Positions 17,446-25,542 of a stretch of DNA of 64,000 nucleotides are shown here, piece after piece. The DNA is from an uncultured Collinsella sp. (GTDB lineage: Bacteria > Actinomycetota > Coriobacteriia > Coriobacteriales > Coriobacteriaceae), in NCBI GenBank assembly GCA_959026535.1, contig CAUFMB010000001.1:1-64000 (forward strand). Direction: 5' to 3'. A program made the position numbers and the translations under genes. The notes beneath the pieces are model-generated. The model was not told the DNA's origin. It ran no database searches and saw only the letters and a list, made by a program, of their open reading frames with translations. Position 1 is the stretch's first letter. The number at the start of each line of letters is the position of its first letter.

Positions 17446-18528
17446 TTGTCTTTATCCCATCCTTTGCCTCGCGAGTTGACGCGCCCCGTGCATGTGGGCG
17501 GTGTGCAGATCGGTGGCGGCGCGCCGGTGGTGGTCCAATCCATGACCTGCACCGATACCGCTGATGCCCAGGCAACGCTTGCGCAAGTGTGCGCGTTGGC
17601 GCAGGCTGGCTGCGATATCGTGCGTGTGAGCGTGCCCACCGAGGCCGCGCTTGAGGGTTTCCGCACCATCTGTGCCGAGTCTCCGGTGCCGATTGTCGCT
17701 GATATCCACTTTAACCATAAGCTCGCCATTGGTGCCGTTGAGGCCGGTGCCGCCAAGCTCCGCATCAATCCCGGCAACATTGGCGATTGGGCCAAGGTCG
17801 ATGCCGTGATCGATGCCGCGGGCGCCGCTGGGTGCGCGATTCGCATTGGCGTGAACGCGGGCTCGCTTGAGCAGGATATCGCCGAGCGCGAAGACCTCAC
17901 GCAGCCCGAAAAGCTCGTGATGTCGAGCGAGCGCTTCGTCAAGCACTTTGAGGACCGCGGCTTTACGAACATTGTGCTTTCGGCCAAGGCCCATAGCGTG
18001 CAAACGACGCTCGATACCTATCGAGCCCTGTCGCGTGAGATTCCTCACGTTCCGCTTCACTTGGGCGTAACCGAGGCGGGTACCAAGCTTCAGGGCACCA
18101 TTAAGAGCTCGGTGGGCCTTGGTATTCTGCTGTCTGAGGGTATCGGTGACACCATGCGCGTCTCTCTCACGGCCGATCCGGTTGAGGAGCCGCCGGTTGC
18201 CTGGGGTATTCTGCAGTCGCTGGGCCTGCGTCGCCGTGGCCCCGAGATTGTCTCGTGCCCCACGTGCGCCCGCTGCCAGGTTAACCTCATTCCCATCGCC
18301 GAGGAGGTCACCGAGCGGCTTAAGAACTACTCCGCGCCGCTTTCTATCGCTGTGATGGGATGTGCCGTTAATGGCCCCGGTGAGGCTTCTGATGCCGACC
18401 TGGGCGTTGCTTGCGGACGTGGTCAGGCCTTGCTCTTTTCGCATGGCCAGATCATTGGTAAAGTAGCTGAGGACCAAATTGTCGACGCGCTTATGGCAGA
18501 GGTCGACAAACTTATTGAGGAGAAATAA
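17446..18528 (+). CDS. ispG: 4-hydroxy-3-methylbut-2-en-1-yl diphosphate synthase
   Basis: [4Fe-4S] enzyme of the MEP pathway that converts MEcPP to HMBPP. The 360-residue product has VVVQSMTCTDT, PIVADIHFNHKLAI, KLRINPGNIG, and the cluster ligands in SCPTCARCQVNL and MGCAVNGPGEASDADLG. The start is TTG at 17446, eight bases after AGGGGAG; the open frame extends upstream into rseP but has no other start with a ribosome site. proS follows with no gap. Confidence 0.96.
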   Translation: MSLSHPLPRELTRPVHVGGVQIGGGAPVVVQSMTCTDTADAQATLAQVCALAQAGCDIVRVSVPTEAALEGFRTICAESPVPIVADIHFNHKLAIGAVEAGAAKLRINPGNIGDWAKVDAVIDAAGAAGCAIRIGVNAGSLEQDIAEREDLTQPEKLVMSSERFVKHFEDRGFTNIVLSAKAHSVQTTLDTYRALSREIPHVPLHLGVTEAGTKLQGTIKSSVGLGILLSEGIGDTMRVSLTADPVEEPPVAWGILQSLGLRRRGPEIVSCPTCARCQVNLIPIAEEVTERLKNYSAPLSIAVMGCAVNGPGEASDADLGVACGRGQALLFSHGQIIGKVAEDQIVDALMAEVDKLIEEK

Positions 18529-20250
18529 ATGACCCGAGCAATGTATATGTCTAAGCTCTATGCGCCGACGCTTAAAGAGGATCCGGCGGACGCTGAGCTC
18601 GCCAGCCACCGCCTGCTGCTCCGTGCCGGAATGATCCGCAAGGAGGCCGCCGGTCTGTATTCCTACCTGCCGCTCGCATGGCGCTCGATTCGCAAGATCG
18701 AGAACATCGTGCGCGACGAGATGGATGCCGCCGGCGCCCAGGAGCTCATGATGCCCATTATGGTCGACGCTGAGCTATGGCGCGAGTCCGGCCGCATCGA
18801 CGCCTATGGCAAGGAGCTTGTGCGCTTTGACGACCGTCACGGTCGCGAATTCGTGCTGGGCCCCACGCACGAGGAGACCGTCACGGCCCTGGTGCGCAAC
18901 GAGCTGCGCTCCTACAAACAGCTGCCCGTCAACCTGTACCACATCCAGGATAAGTTCCGCGACGAGTTCCGTCCCCGCTTTGGCCTGATGCGTGGCCGCG
19001 AGTTCATCATGAAGGACGCCTACAGCTTCTCCGCAACGCAGGAGAGCCTGCAGGAGGAGTACGACAAGATGAAGCAGGCCTATGCCAACATTTGCGAGCG
19101 CTGCTACATCAAGGCCCTGCCCGTTGTCGCTGACTCCGGCGAGATCGGTGGCGATACCTCCGTCGAGTACATGGCTTTGGCCGACGCCGGCGAGGCTTCG
19201 CTCGTCTACTGCGACGAGTGCGGCTTCGCTGCCGACGATGAGGCCGCAAGCACCAAGGTCGTTGTGACCGAGGGTCCTGGCGACGGTACGCTCACCAAGG
19301 TCGAGACTCCGGGCATGGGCACCATCGAGGCCGTTGCAAAGTTCTTCGGCTTCCCCGAGAACGGCACGCGCAAGTCCTTGGCTCTCATCGATGCCGAGGG
19401 CAAGCCAGTCGTGGCCATTGTTCCGGGCGATCATGAGCTCAATGACTGCAAGGCCGAGCATGTCTTTGGCAAGGGTTATCGCATGATGACCGATGAGGAG
19501 CTCCAGACCTACGGTCTGCATAAGGGCTTTATCGGACCGGTTAACCTTCCCGAGGGCATTCGCCTGGTGTGCGACGAGAGCCTGCGCGAGTCCAAGCAGT
19601 GGGCCTGTGGCGCCAACGAGGTCGACTATCACTTTACCGGTGCCTGCCCCGAGCGCGACTTTACCGTCGACGAGTGGGCCGACCTGGTAACCGTTGTTGC
19701 CGGCGACCCCTGCCCGCACTGCGGCAAGCCGCTCTCCGCTGCCCGCGGCATCGAGGTCTCTCAGGTCTTCCAGCTTGGCACCAAGTATTCCGAGGCCATG
19801 GGTGCCACCTTTATGGATGAGGACGGCAAGGAGAAGCCGCTTATCATGGGTTGCTACGGCGTGGGCGTGTCCCGCTCGCTCGCTGCCGTCGTGGAGCAGC
19901 ACAATGACGAGCATGGCATCGTCTGGCCGGTCTCCGTCGCTCCGTACGAGGTCGCGGTGATTCCGCTCGATCCCAAGAAGGAGGAGTGCTCGACCGTCTG
20001 CGAGCAGATTGTTGATGGCCTGTGCGCCGAGGGTATCGAGGTTGTCGTGGATGACCGCGATGAGCGTCCCGGCTTTAAGTTTGCCGATAACGACCTTATG
20101 GGCTTCCCGTATCAGGTCGTTCTGGGTAAGCGTGGTCTTAAGAATGGCACGGCGGAGCTCAAGGACCGTGCTACCGGCGAGCGTGAGGACGTGGCGATCG
20201 ACGAGGTCGTCGCCAAGGTTGCCGAGCTTGTGAAGGCTGCCCGTCGCTAA
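18529..20250 (+). CDS. proS: Proline-tRNA ligase
   Basis: Class II aminoacyl-tRNA synthetase of bacterial type. The 573 residues contain motif 2 and 3 regions (VNLYHIQDKFRDEFRPRFGLMRGREFIMKDAYSF and GCYGVGVSRSLAAVVEQ) with an inserted editing-type domain between them (about residues 230-390), and the anticodon-binding end. The ATG follows the ispG stop directly; GAGGAG at the end of ispG serves as ribosome site. Last gene of the cluster, before a strong terminator. Confidence 0.97.
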   Translation: MTRAMYMSKLYAPTLKEDPADAELASHRLLLRAGMIRKEAAGLYSYLPLAWRSIRKIENIVRDEMDAAGAQELMMPIMVDAELWRESGRIDAYGKELVRFDDRHGREFVLGPTHEETVTALVRNELRSYKQLPVNLYHIQDKFRDEFRPRFGLMRGREFIMKDAYSFSATQESLQEEYDKMKQAYANICERCYIKALPVVADSGEIGGDTSVEYMALADAGEASLVYCDECGFAADDEAASTKVVVTEGPGDGTLTKVETPGMGTIEAVAKFFGFPENGTRKSLALIDAEGKPVVAIVPGDHELNDCKAEHVFGKGYRMMTDEELQTYGLHKGFIGPVNLPEGIRLVCDESLRESKQWACGANEVDYHFTGACPERDFTVDEWADLVTVVAGDPCPHCGKPLSAARGIEVSQVFQLGTKYSEAMGATFMDEDGKEKPLIMGCYGVGVSRSLAAVVEQHNDEHGIVWPVSVAPYEVAVIPLDPKKEECSTVCEQIVDGLCAEGIEVVVDDRDERPGFKFADNDLMGFPYQVVLGKRGLKNGTAELKDRATGEREDVAIDEVVAKVAELVKAARR

Positions 20251-20280
20251 TCGACGATTTCGCTTGTAGTTCGCTACACG

Positions 20281-20328
20281 GGGCGGCTCTGCATTTCTCC
20301 AATGGGGGAGATGCGGGGCCGCCCTTTT
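20281..20328 (+). terminator. Rho-independent terminator of proS
   Basis: Long stem of 20281-20300 with 20305-20324, with a few mismatches and GGGCGGC/GCCGCCC at its base, followed by TTTT. Confidence 0.85.
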
Positions 20329-20357
20329 ATCTTGCAAGCGTACTCAATCGCTAAAGG

Positions 20358-20391
20358 AAAACCCCACAGCCCATATGAGCTGCGGGGTTTT
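20358..20391 (-). terminator. Terminator of the adhE-kinase transcript, possibly bidirectional
   Basis: AAAACCCCACAGC (20358-20370) pairs with GCTGCGGGGTTTT (20379-20391). T-runs on both strands mean it could end transcription from either side; it lies just after the minus-strand kinase gene. Confidence 0.85.
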
Positions 20392-20427
20392 CTCTGTGCC
20401 TCCGATGCGAAATGAATCGCTCAGATA

Positions 20428-21192
20428 TTACTGATAATCGACGACGTCGATCCAGTTCTTCAGGAACTCATCGTTCACGTTGCGCTTACGAGCGAGCTCG
20501 GAAGCGGCGACGATGCTCGTCCACTGACGCACGACCTGCATGGGCATGTCGGCGCGGTCGCAGTAGAGCTCCAGGTAGGCCTCGGCCTGATCCTTGCTGT
20601 TGAGGGCAAAGAGCAGGTAGGTGGTGGCAACGTCGGCAGCAGGGGAGCCCTGGGTGGCGTGTGCCCAGTCGCACACATAGAGCTGGCCGTCGTCACCGAC
20701 GATGACGTTGGAGGGGTTGAAGTCGCCGTGGCAGACCTTGAACTCCTTGGTCATGCCGTCCAGACGCTCCTGAAGGTTGTAGCGCGTGGTGGCATTGAGC
20801 TGATCAAGGCTGTCGATCATGCGGGCGAACTTGTCGCGCTGACGGTTGAGCAGCGGGGAGGTGTAGCCGTGGATCTCGATCTGGAGGTCGACGAACATCT
20901 CGAGGTACTCACCAAAGCGCTGGGGCTCGGCAGTCATCTTCTCGGCAAGGGTGGTGCCCGGAACCTTCTCGGTCACGAGCGCCCAGCCGTTGGCGTTCTC
21001 GAGCTGGGAAACCTCGAGAGCCTTGGGGCTGCGGATGCCGCACTCATTGATGCGGGCAAGATTCAAAGCCTCGTTGAACACGTCGGAGACAGGCTTGGTC
21101 TCGTTAAAGACCTTGACGATCTTGTCACCCAGGTCGTAAACGACCTTGTTGCCACGACGGACGAGTTCGGTCTTGGAATCGGGTAGCAGCAT
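20428..21192 (-). CDS. Aminoglycoside phosphotransferase-fold kinase of unknown substrate
   Basis: A 254-residue protein with the APH/choline kinase fold: small lobe with ALVTEKVPGTTLAEKM, catalytic loop VCHGDFNPSNVIV (Asp and Asn), and CDWAHATQGSPAADVATT in place of the DFG-type metal-binding Asp. Such proteins phosphorylate small molecules, among them choline, sugars and aminoglycosides; the substrate cannot be read here and a resistance role is not implied. GAAAGGAT precedes ATG. It lies 88 bases downstream of adhE on the same strand and may be cotranscribed, though a strong hairpin lies between. Confidence 0.85.
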   Translation of the reverse strand: MLLPDSKTELVRRGNKVVYDLGDKIVKVFNETKPVSDVFNEALNLARINECGIRSPKALEVSQLENANGWALVTEKVPGTTLAEKMTAEPQRFGEYLEMFVDLQIEIHGYTSPLLNRQRDKFARMIDSLDQLNATTRYNLQERLDGMTKEFKVCHGDFNPSNVIVGDDGQLYVCDWAHATQGSPAADVATTYLLFALNSKDQAEAYLELYCDRADMPMQVVRQWTSIVAASELARKRNVNDEFLKNWIDVVDYQ

Positions 21193-21224
21193 GGTTGCAT
21201 CCTTTCAACAATGCGATAGAAGCG

Positions 21225-21263
21225 ACGGCGGGGGTGTGTGAAACACCCGTGCACCCCCGCCGT
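21225..21263 (-). other. Strong hairpin between adhE and the kinase gene
   Basis: ACGGCGGGGGTG (21225-21236) pairs perfectly with CACCCCCGCCGT (21252-21263). On the minus strand no T-run follows, so it is not a standard terminator. It may be an mRNA-stability or processing structure that sets different levels of adhE and the kinase. Confidence 0.6.
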
Positions 21264-21280
21264 TAAAAACCGTGCTAAAA

Positions 21281-23929
21281 CTAGCAGACGGCGTAATCCT
21301 GGGGCTCGCGGCCGTAGTAGGCGTCCAGGTAGAGCTCCTTGATCTCGCTCATGAGCGGGTAGCGCGGGTTGGCGCCGGTGCACTGGTCGTTGAATGCCTG
21401 CTCGGTCATCTCGTCGAGGGTGTCGAGGAAGTACTGCTCGTCAACACCGTAGTCGGCGATGGTCTTCTTGACGCCGATGAAGTCCTTGAGCTCCTCGAGC
21501 TTCGTGATGAAGTTCTCGAAGACCTCCTTGTCGTCCTTGCCCTCGATGCCGCAGTACTTGGCCATCTCGGCGTAGTTGTGCAGCGCGTTGGGGTAAGGAT
21601 ACTGGGAGAAGGTACCCATCTTGACGGGAGCCTCGGCGGCGTTGTAGCGCATGACGCGGGTCAGGATGACAGCGTTTGCGAGGCCGTGGGGCAGGTGATG
21701 GAAAGCGCCGAGCTTGTGGGCCATGGAGTGGTTGAGGCCCAGGAAGGCGTTGGCGAAGGCCATACCGGCCATGCAGGAGGCGTTGTGCATCTCCTCGCGG
21801 GCGTGCGGGTCCTTGGCGCCGTTCGTGAAGCTGGAGGGCAGGTTCTCGAAGACGAGCTTGGCAGCGCGCTCGGAGAGGCCCTTGGTGTAGTCGGAAGCCA
21901 TGATGGAGACGTAGGACTCGATGGCGTGGGTCATGACGTCGATGCCGGAGGCAGCGGTCAGGCCGCGCGGGGCGGTCATGCAGTTGTCGGCGTCGACGAT
22001 AGCCATGTTGGGGAGCAGCGCGTAGTCGGCGAGCGGCCACTTGATGCCGGTCTCCTTGTCGGTGATGATGGCGAACGGCGTGCACTCGGAGCCGGTACCC
22101 GAGGAGGTCGGGACGGCGACGAAGTAGGCCTTCTTGCCCATCTCGGGGAAGGTGAAGATACGCTTGCGGATGTCCATGAAGTCCATGGCCATGTCCTCAA
22201 ACTTGCACTCGGGGTGCTCGTACATCATCCACATGATCTTGCCGGCGTCCATAGCGGAGCCACCGCCGACGGCGATGATGACGTCCGGCTCAAAGAGAGC
22301 CATCTGCTTGGCGCCGCGACGTGCGCACTGCAGCGACGGATCGGGCTCGACGTCGTAGAAGCAGTCGTGGGCGATGCCCATCTCGTCGAGCTTGGCCTCG
22401 ATGGCGCGGGTGTTGCCATTCTTGAAGAGGAACTGGTCGGTGACGATGAAGGCGCGCTTCTTGCCCATGACGTTGCCCAGCTCGTCGAGGGCGACGGGCG
22501 TGGAACCCTTCTTGAAGTAGACCTTCTCGGGAGCGCGGAACCACAGCATGTTCTCACGGCGCTCGGCCACAGTCTTAACGTTGATCAAGTGCTTCACCCC
22601 AACGTTCTCGGAGACGGAGTTGCCGCCCCAGGAGCCGCAGCCCAGGGTCAGAGACGGCTTCATGCCAAAGTTGTACAGATCACCGATGCCGCCGTGTGAG
22701 GACGGGGTGTTGATGACGATACGGCAGGCCTTCATGACGTGCTCGAACAGGCTGATCTTCTCGGCCTGGGCGGGGTGCACGTACAGAGAGGCGGTGTGGC
22801 CCGGGCCACCGGCGAGCACGAGGTGCTCGGCCTTGTCGACGGCCTCCTGGAAGTCCTTGGCGTGGTACATGGCCAGGACCGGGGAGAGCTTCTCGTGGGA
22901 GAACTCCTCCTTGGCGGGGTCGGTGGAGGTGACCTCGGCGATCAGGATCTTGGTCTTGGCGGGAACCTCGATGCCGGCGAGCTCGGCGATCTTGGCAGCG
23001 GCCATGCCGGGGATGCGGTGATCGAGAGCGCCGTTCTTGAACATGGCGGCACGCAGGGCCTCCATCTCGGCACCCTGCTTGACGAAGTAGCAGCCGCGCT
23101 TCTGGAACTCGGCCTTAACCTGGTCATAGATGGTGTCGATGACGGTCACGGACTGCTCGGAAGCGCAGATCATGCCGTTGTCGAAGGTCTTGGAGTGGAT
23201 GATGGAGTTGACGGCGAGCAGCACGTCAGCGGTGTCGTCGATGATGACCGGGGTGTTACCGGCGCCAACGCCCAGGGCGGGCTTGCCCGAGGAGTAAGCG
23301 GCCTTGACCATGCCCGGGCCACCGGTAGCGAGGATGATGTCGACGTCGCGCATGACCATGTTGGTCAGCTCGATGGAGGGGACATCGACCCAGCCGATGA
23401 TGCCCTCGGGCGCGCCGGCCTTGACGGCGGCGTCAAGCACGAGCTTGGCGGCGGCGATGGTGCACTTGGCGGCTGCCGGGTGCGGGGAGATGATGATGCC
23501 GTTGCGGGTCTTCAGGCTGATCAGCGTCTTGAAGATCGCGGTGGAGGTGGGGTTGGTCGTCGGGATGACGGCGCCAACGATGCCGATGGGCTCGGCGATC
23601 TTGGTGATGCCGTAGGCCTCGTCGCGTTCCAGGACACCACAGGTCTTGGTGTTCTTGTAAGCGTTGTAGATGTACTCTGCGGCGTAGTGGTTCTTGATGA
23701 CCTTGTCCTCAAGAACGCCGCGGCCGGTCTCCTCGATGGCCATCTTCGCCAACGGGATACGAGCCTTGTTGGCGGCCATGGCGGCCTCATAGAAGATCTT
23801 GTCGACCTGCTCCTGCGTGTACGTAGCAAAAAGCGCCTGGGCCTCTCGCATCTGAGCGAGCTTAGCCTCAAGCGCCTCTACGTTGTCCACAATTGCGGGA
23901 GTAGTGTTTTCCGGTGACTTTTTCACCAT
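21281..23929 (-). CDS. adhE: Bifunctional acetaldehyde-CoA/alcohol dehydrogenase AdhE
   Basis: Reduces acetyl-CoA to acetaldehyde and then ethanol, regenerating two NAD+ in fermentation; forms spirosomes in other bacteria. The 882-residue product has the N-terminal aldehyde dehydrogenase domain (about 1-450, with the catalytic Cys in NGMICASEQS near 255) and a C-terminal iron-dependent alcohol dehydrogenase domain (DVIIAVGGGSAMDAGKIMW, then PTSSGTGSE and HxxxH-type ligands in LNHSMAHKLGAFHHLPHG). AAGGAG precedes ATG 23929. The upstream region holds an extended -10, a motif shared with ppdK, and a palindrome, so regulation is likely complex. Confidence 0.97.
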   Translation of the reverse strand: MVKKSPENTTPAIVDNVEALEAKLAQMREAQALFATYTQEQVDKIFYEAAMAANKARIPLAKMAIEETGRGVLEDKVIKNHYAAEYIYNAYKNTKTCGVLERDEAYGITKIAEPIGIVGAVIPTTNPTSTAIFKTLISLKTRNGIIISPHPAAAKCTIAAAKLVLDAAVKAGAPEGIIGWVDVPSIELTNMVMRDVDIILATGGPGMVKAAYSSGKPALGVGAGNTPVIIDDTADVLLAVNSIIHSKTFDNGMICASEQSVTVIDTIYDQVKAEFQKRGCYFVKQGAEMEALRAAMFKNGALDHRIPGMAAAKIAELAGIEVPAKTKILIAEVTSTDPAKEEFSHEKLSPVLAMYHAKDFQEAVDKAEHLVLAGGPGHTASLYVHPAQAEKISLFEHVMKACRIVINTPSSHGGIGDLYNFGMKPSLTLGCGSWGGNSVSENVGVKHLINVKTVAERRENMLWFRAPEKVYFKKGSTPVALDELGNVMGKKRAFIVTDQFLFKNGNTRAIEAKLDEMGIAHDCFYDVEPDPSLQCARRGAKQMALFEPDVIIAVGGGSAMDAGKIMWMMYEHPECKFEDMAMDFMDIRKRIFTFPEMGKKAYFVAVPTSSGTGSECTPFAIITDKETGIKWPLADYALLPNMAIVDADNCMTAPRGLTAASGIDVMTHAIESYVSIMASDYTKGLSERAAKLVFENLPSSFTNGAKDPHAREEMHNASCMAGMAFANAFLGLNHSMAHKLGAFHHLPHGLANAVILTRVMRYNAAEAPVKMGTFSQYPYPNALHNYAEMAKYCGIEGKDDKEVFENFITKLEELKDFIGVKKTIADYGVDEQYFLDTLDEMTEQAFNDQCTGANPRYPLMSEIKELYLDAYYGREPQDYAVC

Positions 23930-23969
23930 TTGTGTCTCCTTGCGATCGGAGATTTACCCTACATCTTGC

Positions 23970-23978
23970 ATGATAGCA
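23970..23978 (-). promoter_or_regulatory. Extended -10 promoter element of adhE
   Basis: On the minus strand TGCTATCAT, about 40 bases before the ATG; no convincing -35. The shared TACCGTTTACCG motif sits where the -35 would be. Confidence 0.55.
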
Positions 23979-23988
23979 AGAAATAATT

Positions 23989-24000
23989 CGGTAAACGGTA
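23989..24000 (-). promoter_or_regulatory. TACCGTTTACCG motif upstream of adhE
   Basis: Exact 12-base match on the minus strand to 185-196 upstream of ppdK. A third related unit (TTACGG) lies on the minus strand at 24008-24013. It overlaps the expected -35 position of the adhE promoter. Confidence 0.5.
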
Positions 24001-24022
24001 AGATTCCCGTAAAAGGCATACT

Positions 24023-24050
24023 AAAACGTTTCAATAAACTGAAGCGTTTT
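24023..24050. promoter_or_regulatory. 28-bp inverted repeat upstream of adhE, candidate operator
   Basis: AAAACGTTTCA (24023-24033) and TGAAGCGTTTT (24040-24050) are inverted copies matching at 10 of 11 positions, separated by ATAAAC. The symmetry fits a dimeric repressor or activator. It does not match the Rex consensus that often controls adhE. Confidence 0.5.
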
Positions 24051-24079
24051 AACTAAAACTATCTGCCAGTGCATCGCCC

Positions 24080-24133
24080 CACTCATTGGGGACAGACTTA
24101 AATGAGTGGTTTCACTCATTTGGGACAGACATC
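24080..24133. repeat. REP palindromes left of the RAYT gene
   Basis: 24080-24108 is a 29-base unit with perfect 8-base inverted ends (CACTCATT and AATGAGTG) around GGGGACAG. A partial second copy, CACTCATTTGGGACAGAC, starts at 24113. The unit is the reverse complement of the units right of the gene (28/29 with 25160-25188). Confidence 0.85.
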
Positions 24134-24260
24134 GATTTGCGATTTTGTCGTTTTGGGCCTGTTTTTGTCGCTGATTGGATATAAATAGGTCACAGGCTCA
24201 GCATTTCGCGTTTCTTCTCTCCTTTTAGGTGTTGCCTGTACGGCTTTGAAAGGAGAGACC

Positions 24261-25037
24261 ATGCCCCGATGCGCCCGCGAAATTTCGCTCACCGGCTATT
24301 ACCACGTCTTTGACCGCGGTAACTCCAAACAGATCATTTTTGAAGATGATTCCGACCGCTATCGTTTCCTATCGGACATATCGGACAGGTTTGCGTGCCA
24401 TGACGTGGCGGTGTTGGCCTGGTGTCTTATGGACAACCACTTCCATTTGATGGTTGATGACCCATATGACAACCTTTCAAAGGCAATGCAGTGCGCGCTG
24501 ACGGCGTATGCCAAGTATTTCAATGGGAAAACGGGAAGAACGGGCCATCTGTTTGACAATCGCTATTCGCGGGTCGCGGTTGAGTCGGACACGCAGGCGG
24601 TGCAGTTGCTCGACTATATTCATCTCAATCCCGTGAAGGGTGCGCTTGACTCGCTCGAGGCGTACCGCTGGTCAAGCTATAAGGCGTATCAGCTGGGCTA
24701 TGATCCCTTTGACATCTGTGATGCGGCCCCTATGCTTGATGTTGTCGGAGGCTCCCGTCGCTATTGCGAGCATCTCAAGAAAGTTGCCGGGCGCATCTGG
24801 TCAGTGGAGGTTCTTCCGCGCCGGCGGATCCCCGATGAGGAGGCCCTTTTCGTTGCGCGCGAAGTCCTGACGAGCATAGATCCTGCGTTGCTCAAGGCCC
24901 TGCCACGCCCCGAACGCGATGCCTGCCTGCTGAGGCTCAGGCGGGCACATCTCACGGTCAAGCAAATTGCCCGTATCACCGGTATCGGCGCCACAAGCGT
25001 GACCAAGGCTACTGCAGGCTGGAAGGATGCAGCGTGA
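24261..25037 (+). CDS. REP-associated tyrosine transposase (RAYT, Y1_Tnp family)
   Basis: A 258-residue single-strand DNA transposase-like protein related to IS200/IS605 TnpA. It has the HUH-type metal-binding MDNHFHLMV, the probable catalytic Tyr in ALTAYAKYFN, GHLFDNRYSRV, and DYIHLNPVKG with YRWSSYKAY, all typical of RAYTs. The C-terminal 60 residues contain a helix-turn-helix-like stretch (TVKQIARITGIGATSVTKA). ATG 24261 follows GAAAGGAG. REP palindromes flank it in opposite orientation on each side, as expected for a domesticated RAYT. It stands alone between adhE and rpmB. Confidence 0.93.
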   Translation: MPRCAREISLTGYYHVFDRGNSKQIIFEDDSDRYRFLSDISDRFACHDVAVLAWCLMDNHFHLMVDDPYDNLSKAMQCALTAYAKYFNGKTGRTGHLFDNRYSRVAVESDTQAVQLLDYIHLNPVKGALDSLEAYRWSSYKAYQLGYDPFDICDAAPMLDVVGGSRRYCEHLKKVAGRIWSVEVLPRRRIPDEEALFVAREVLTSIDPALLKALPRPERDACLLRLRRAHLTVKQIARITGIGATSVTKATAGWKDAA

Positions 25038-25080
25038 GATAGGGGCCGGAGCCGATCGGGACGCCGCATGCGTGCGTCAT

Positions 25081-25188
25081 GTCTGTCCCCAATGCGTGAA
25101 AACACTCATCTAAGTGTGTCCCCAATGAGTGGGGCTATGATTCCTTTGACATCTGCAAACACTCATGTAAGTCTGTCCCCAATGAGTG
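25081..25188. repeat. REP palindromes right of the RAYT gene
   Basis: A partial copy at 25081-25098 (GTCTGTCCCCAATGCGTG) and two full 29-base copies at 25103-25131 and 25160-25188, all in the same orientation and opposite to the left-hand copies. Each full copy begins CACTCAT and ends AATGAGTG. Confidence 0.85.
25132..25155 (+). pseudogene. 24-base fragment of the RAYT gene between two REP units
   Basis: Matches 24695-24718 inside the RAYT coding sequence at 23 of 24 positions; the only change is C to T, which turns GYDPFDIC into GYDSFDIC. Too long to be chance in this setting. It suggests a deleted second RAYT copy or a recombination remnant. Confidence 0.7.
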
Positions 25189-25190
25189 CA

Positions 25191-25222
25191 AAAAGGCGCC
25201 CTCCGTGGGGGAGGACGCCTTT
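25191..25222 (-). terminator. Terminator of rpmB
   Basis: On the minus strand a 13-bp GC-rich stem (AAAGGCG with its mirror CGCCTTT, one mismatch) ends with TTTTT. Confidence 0.8.
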
Positions 25223-25290
25223 GGTAAGTTCTATATGAACGCGAGGTCTTTGACCCGGAGAGTCCGAGGTACTTGTTGGTAAGACCTTAT

Positions 25291-25479
25291 TTAGGAGCGC
25301 GCAACCTTGCCGGACTTGAGGCAGGTGGAGCAAACGTTCATCTTGCGACGGTGACCATCGACGACGACGTAAACGCGCTGGATGTTGGGGCGGAACTTAC
25401 GGTTGGTGACGCGGTGAGAGTGGCTGATGGAGCGACCGGCAACGGGGTGCTTACCGCAAACTTCGCAAACTTTGGACAT
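25291..25479 (-). CDS. rpmB: 50S ribosomal protein L28, zinc-binding type
   Basis: Large-subunit protein of 62 residues. Two CxxC pairs (CEVC at the N-terminus and CSTC near the end) mark the zinc-binding form. SISHSHRVTNRKFRPNIQRV is the family core. The start is ATG at 25479 behind AAGGAGGG on the minus strand; the open frame extends upstream but without a ribosome site. It is a single gene, transcribed away from the pyr operon. Confidence 0.97.
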   Translation of the reverse strand: MSKVCEVCGKHPVAGRSISHSHRVTNRKFRPNIQRVYVVVDGHRRKMNVCSTCLKSGKVARS

Positions 25480-25533
25480 AACTGACCCTCCTTGGGCGAC
25501 AAACGAACATGTCGCGTTAACAAACAAGCCTGA

Positions 25534-25542
25534 ACTATAGCA
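25534..25542 (-). promoter_or_regulatory. Extended -10 promoter of rpmB
   Basis: TGCTATAGT on the minus strand, about 55 bases before the ATG. The same nine bases form the probable rpsT promoter at 38220-38228. Confidence 0.6.

Noticed and set aside
20428..21192. Aminoglycoside resistance gene
   Set aside because: Only the general kinase fold is shared; the chromosomal context behind adhE and the lack of mobile DNA give no support for resistance.
21272..23917. Two long plus-strand frames (475 and 392 codons) opposite adhE
   Set aside because: Val/Gly/Leu-rich antisense translations of a well-conserved gene on the minus strand.
24261..25037. Active IS200/IS605 insertion sequence
   Set aside because: The protein has RAYT features and a C-terminal extension, and the flanks are REP palindromes, not IS ends with a tnpB gene.
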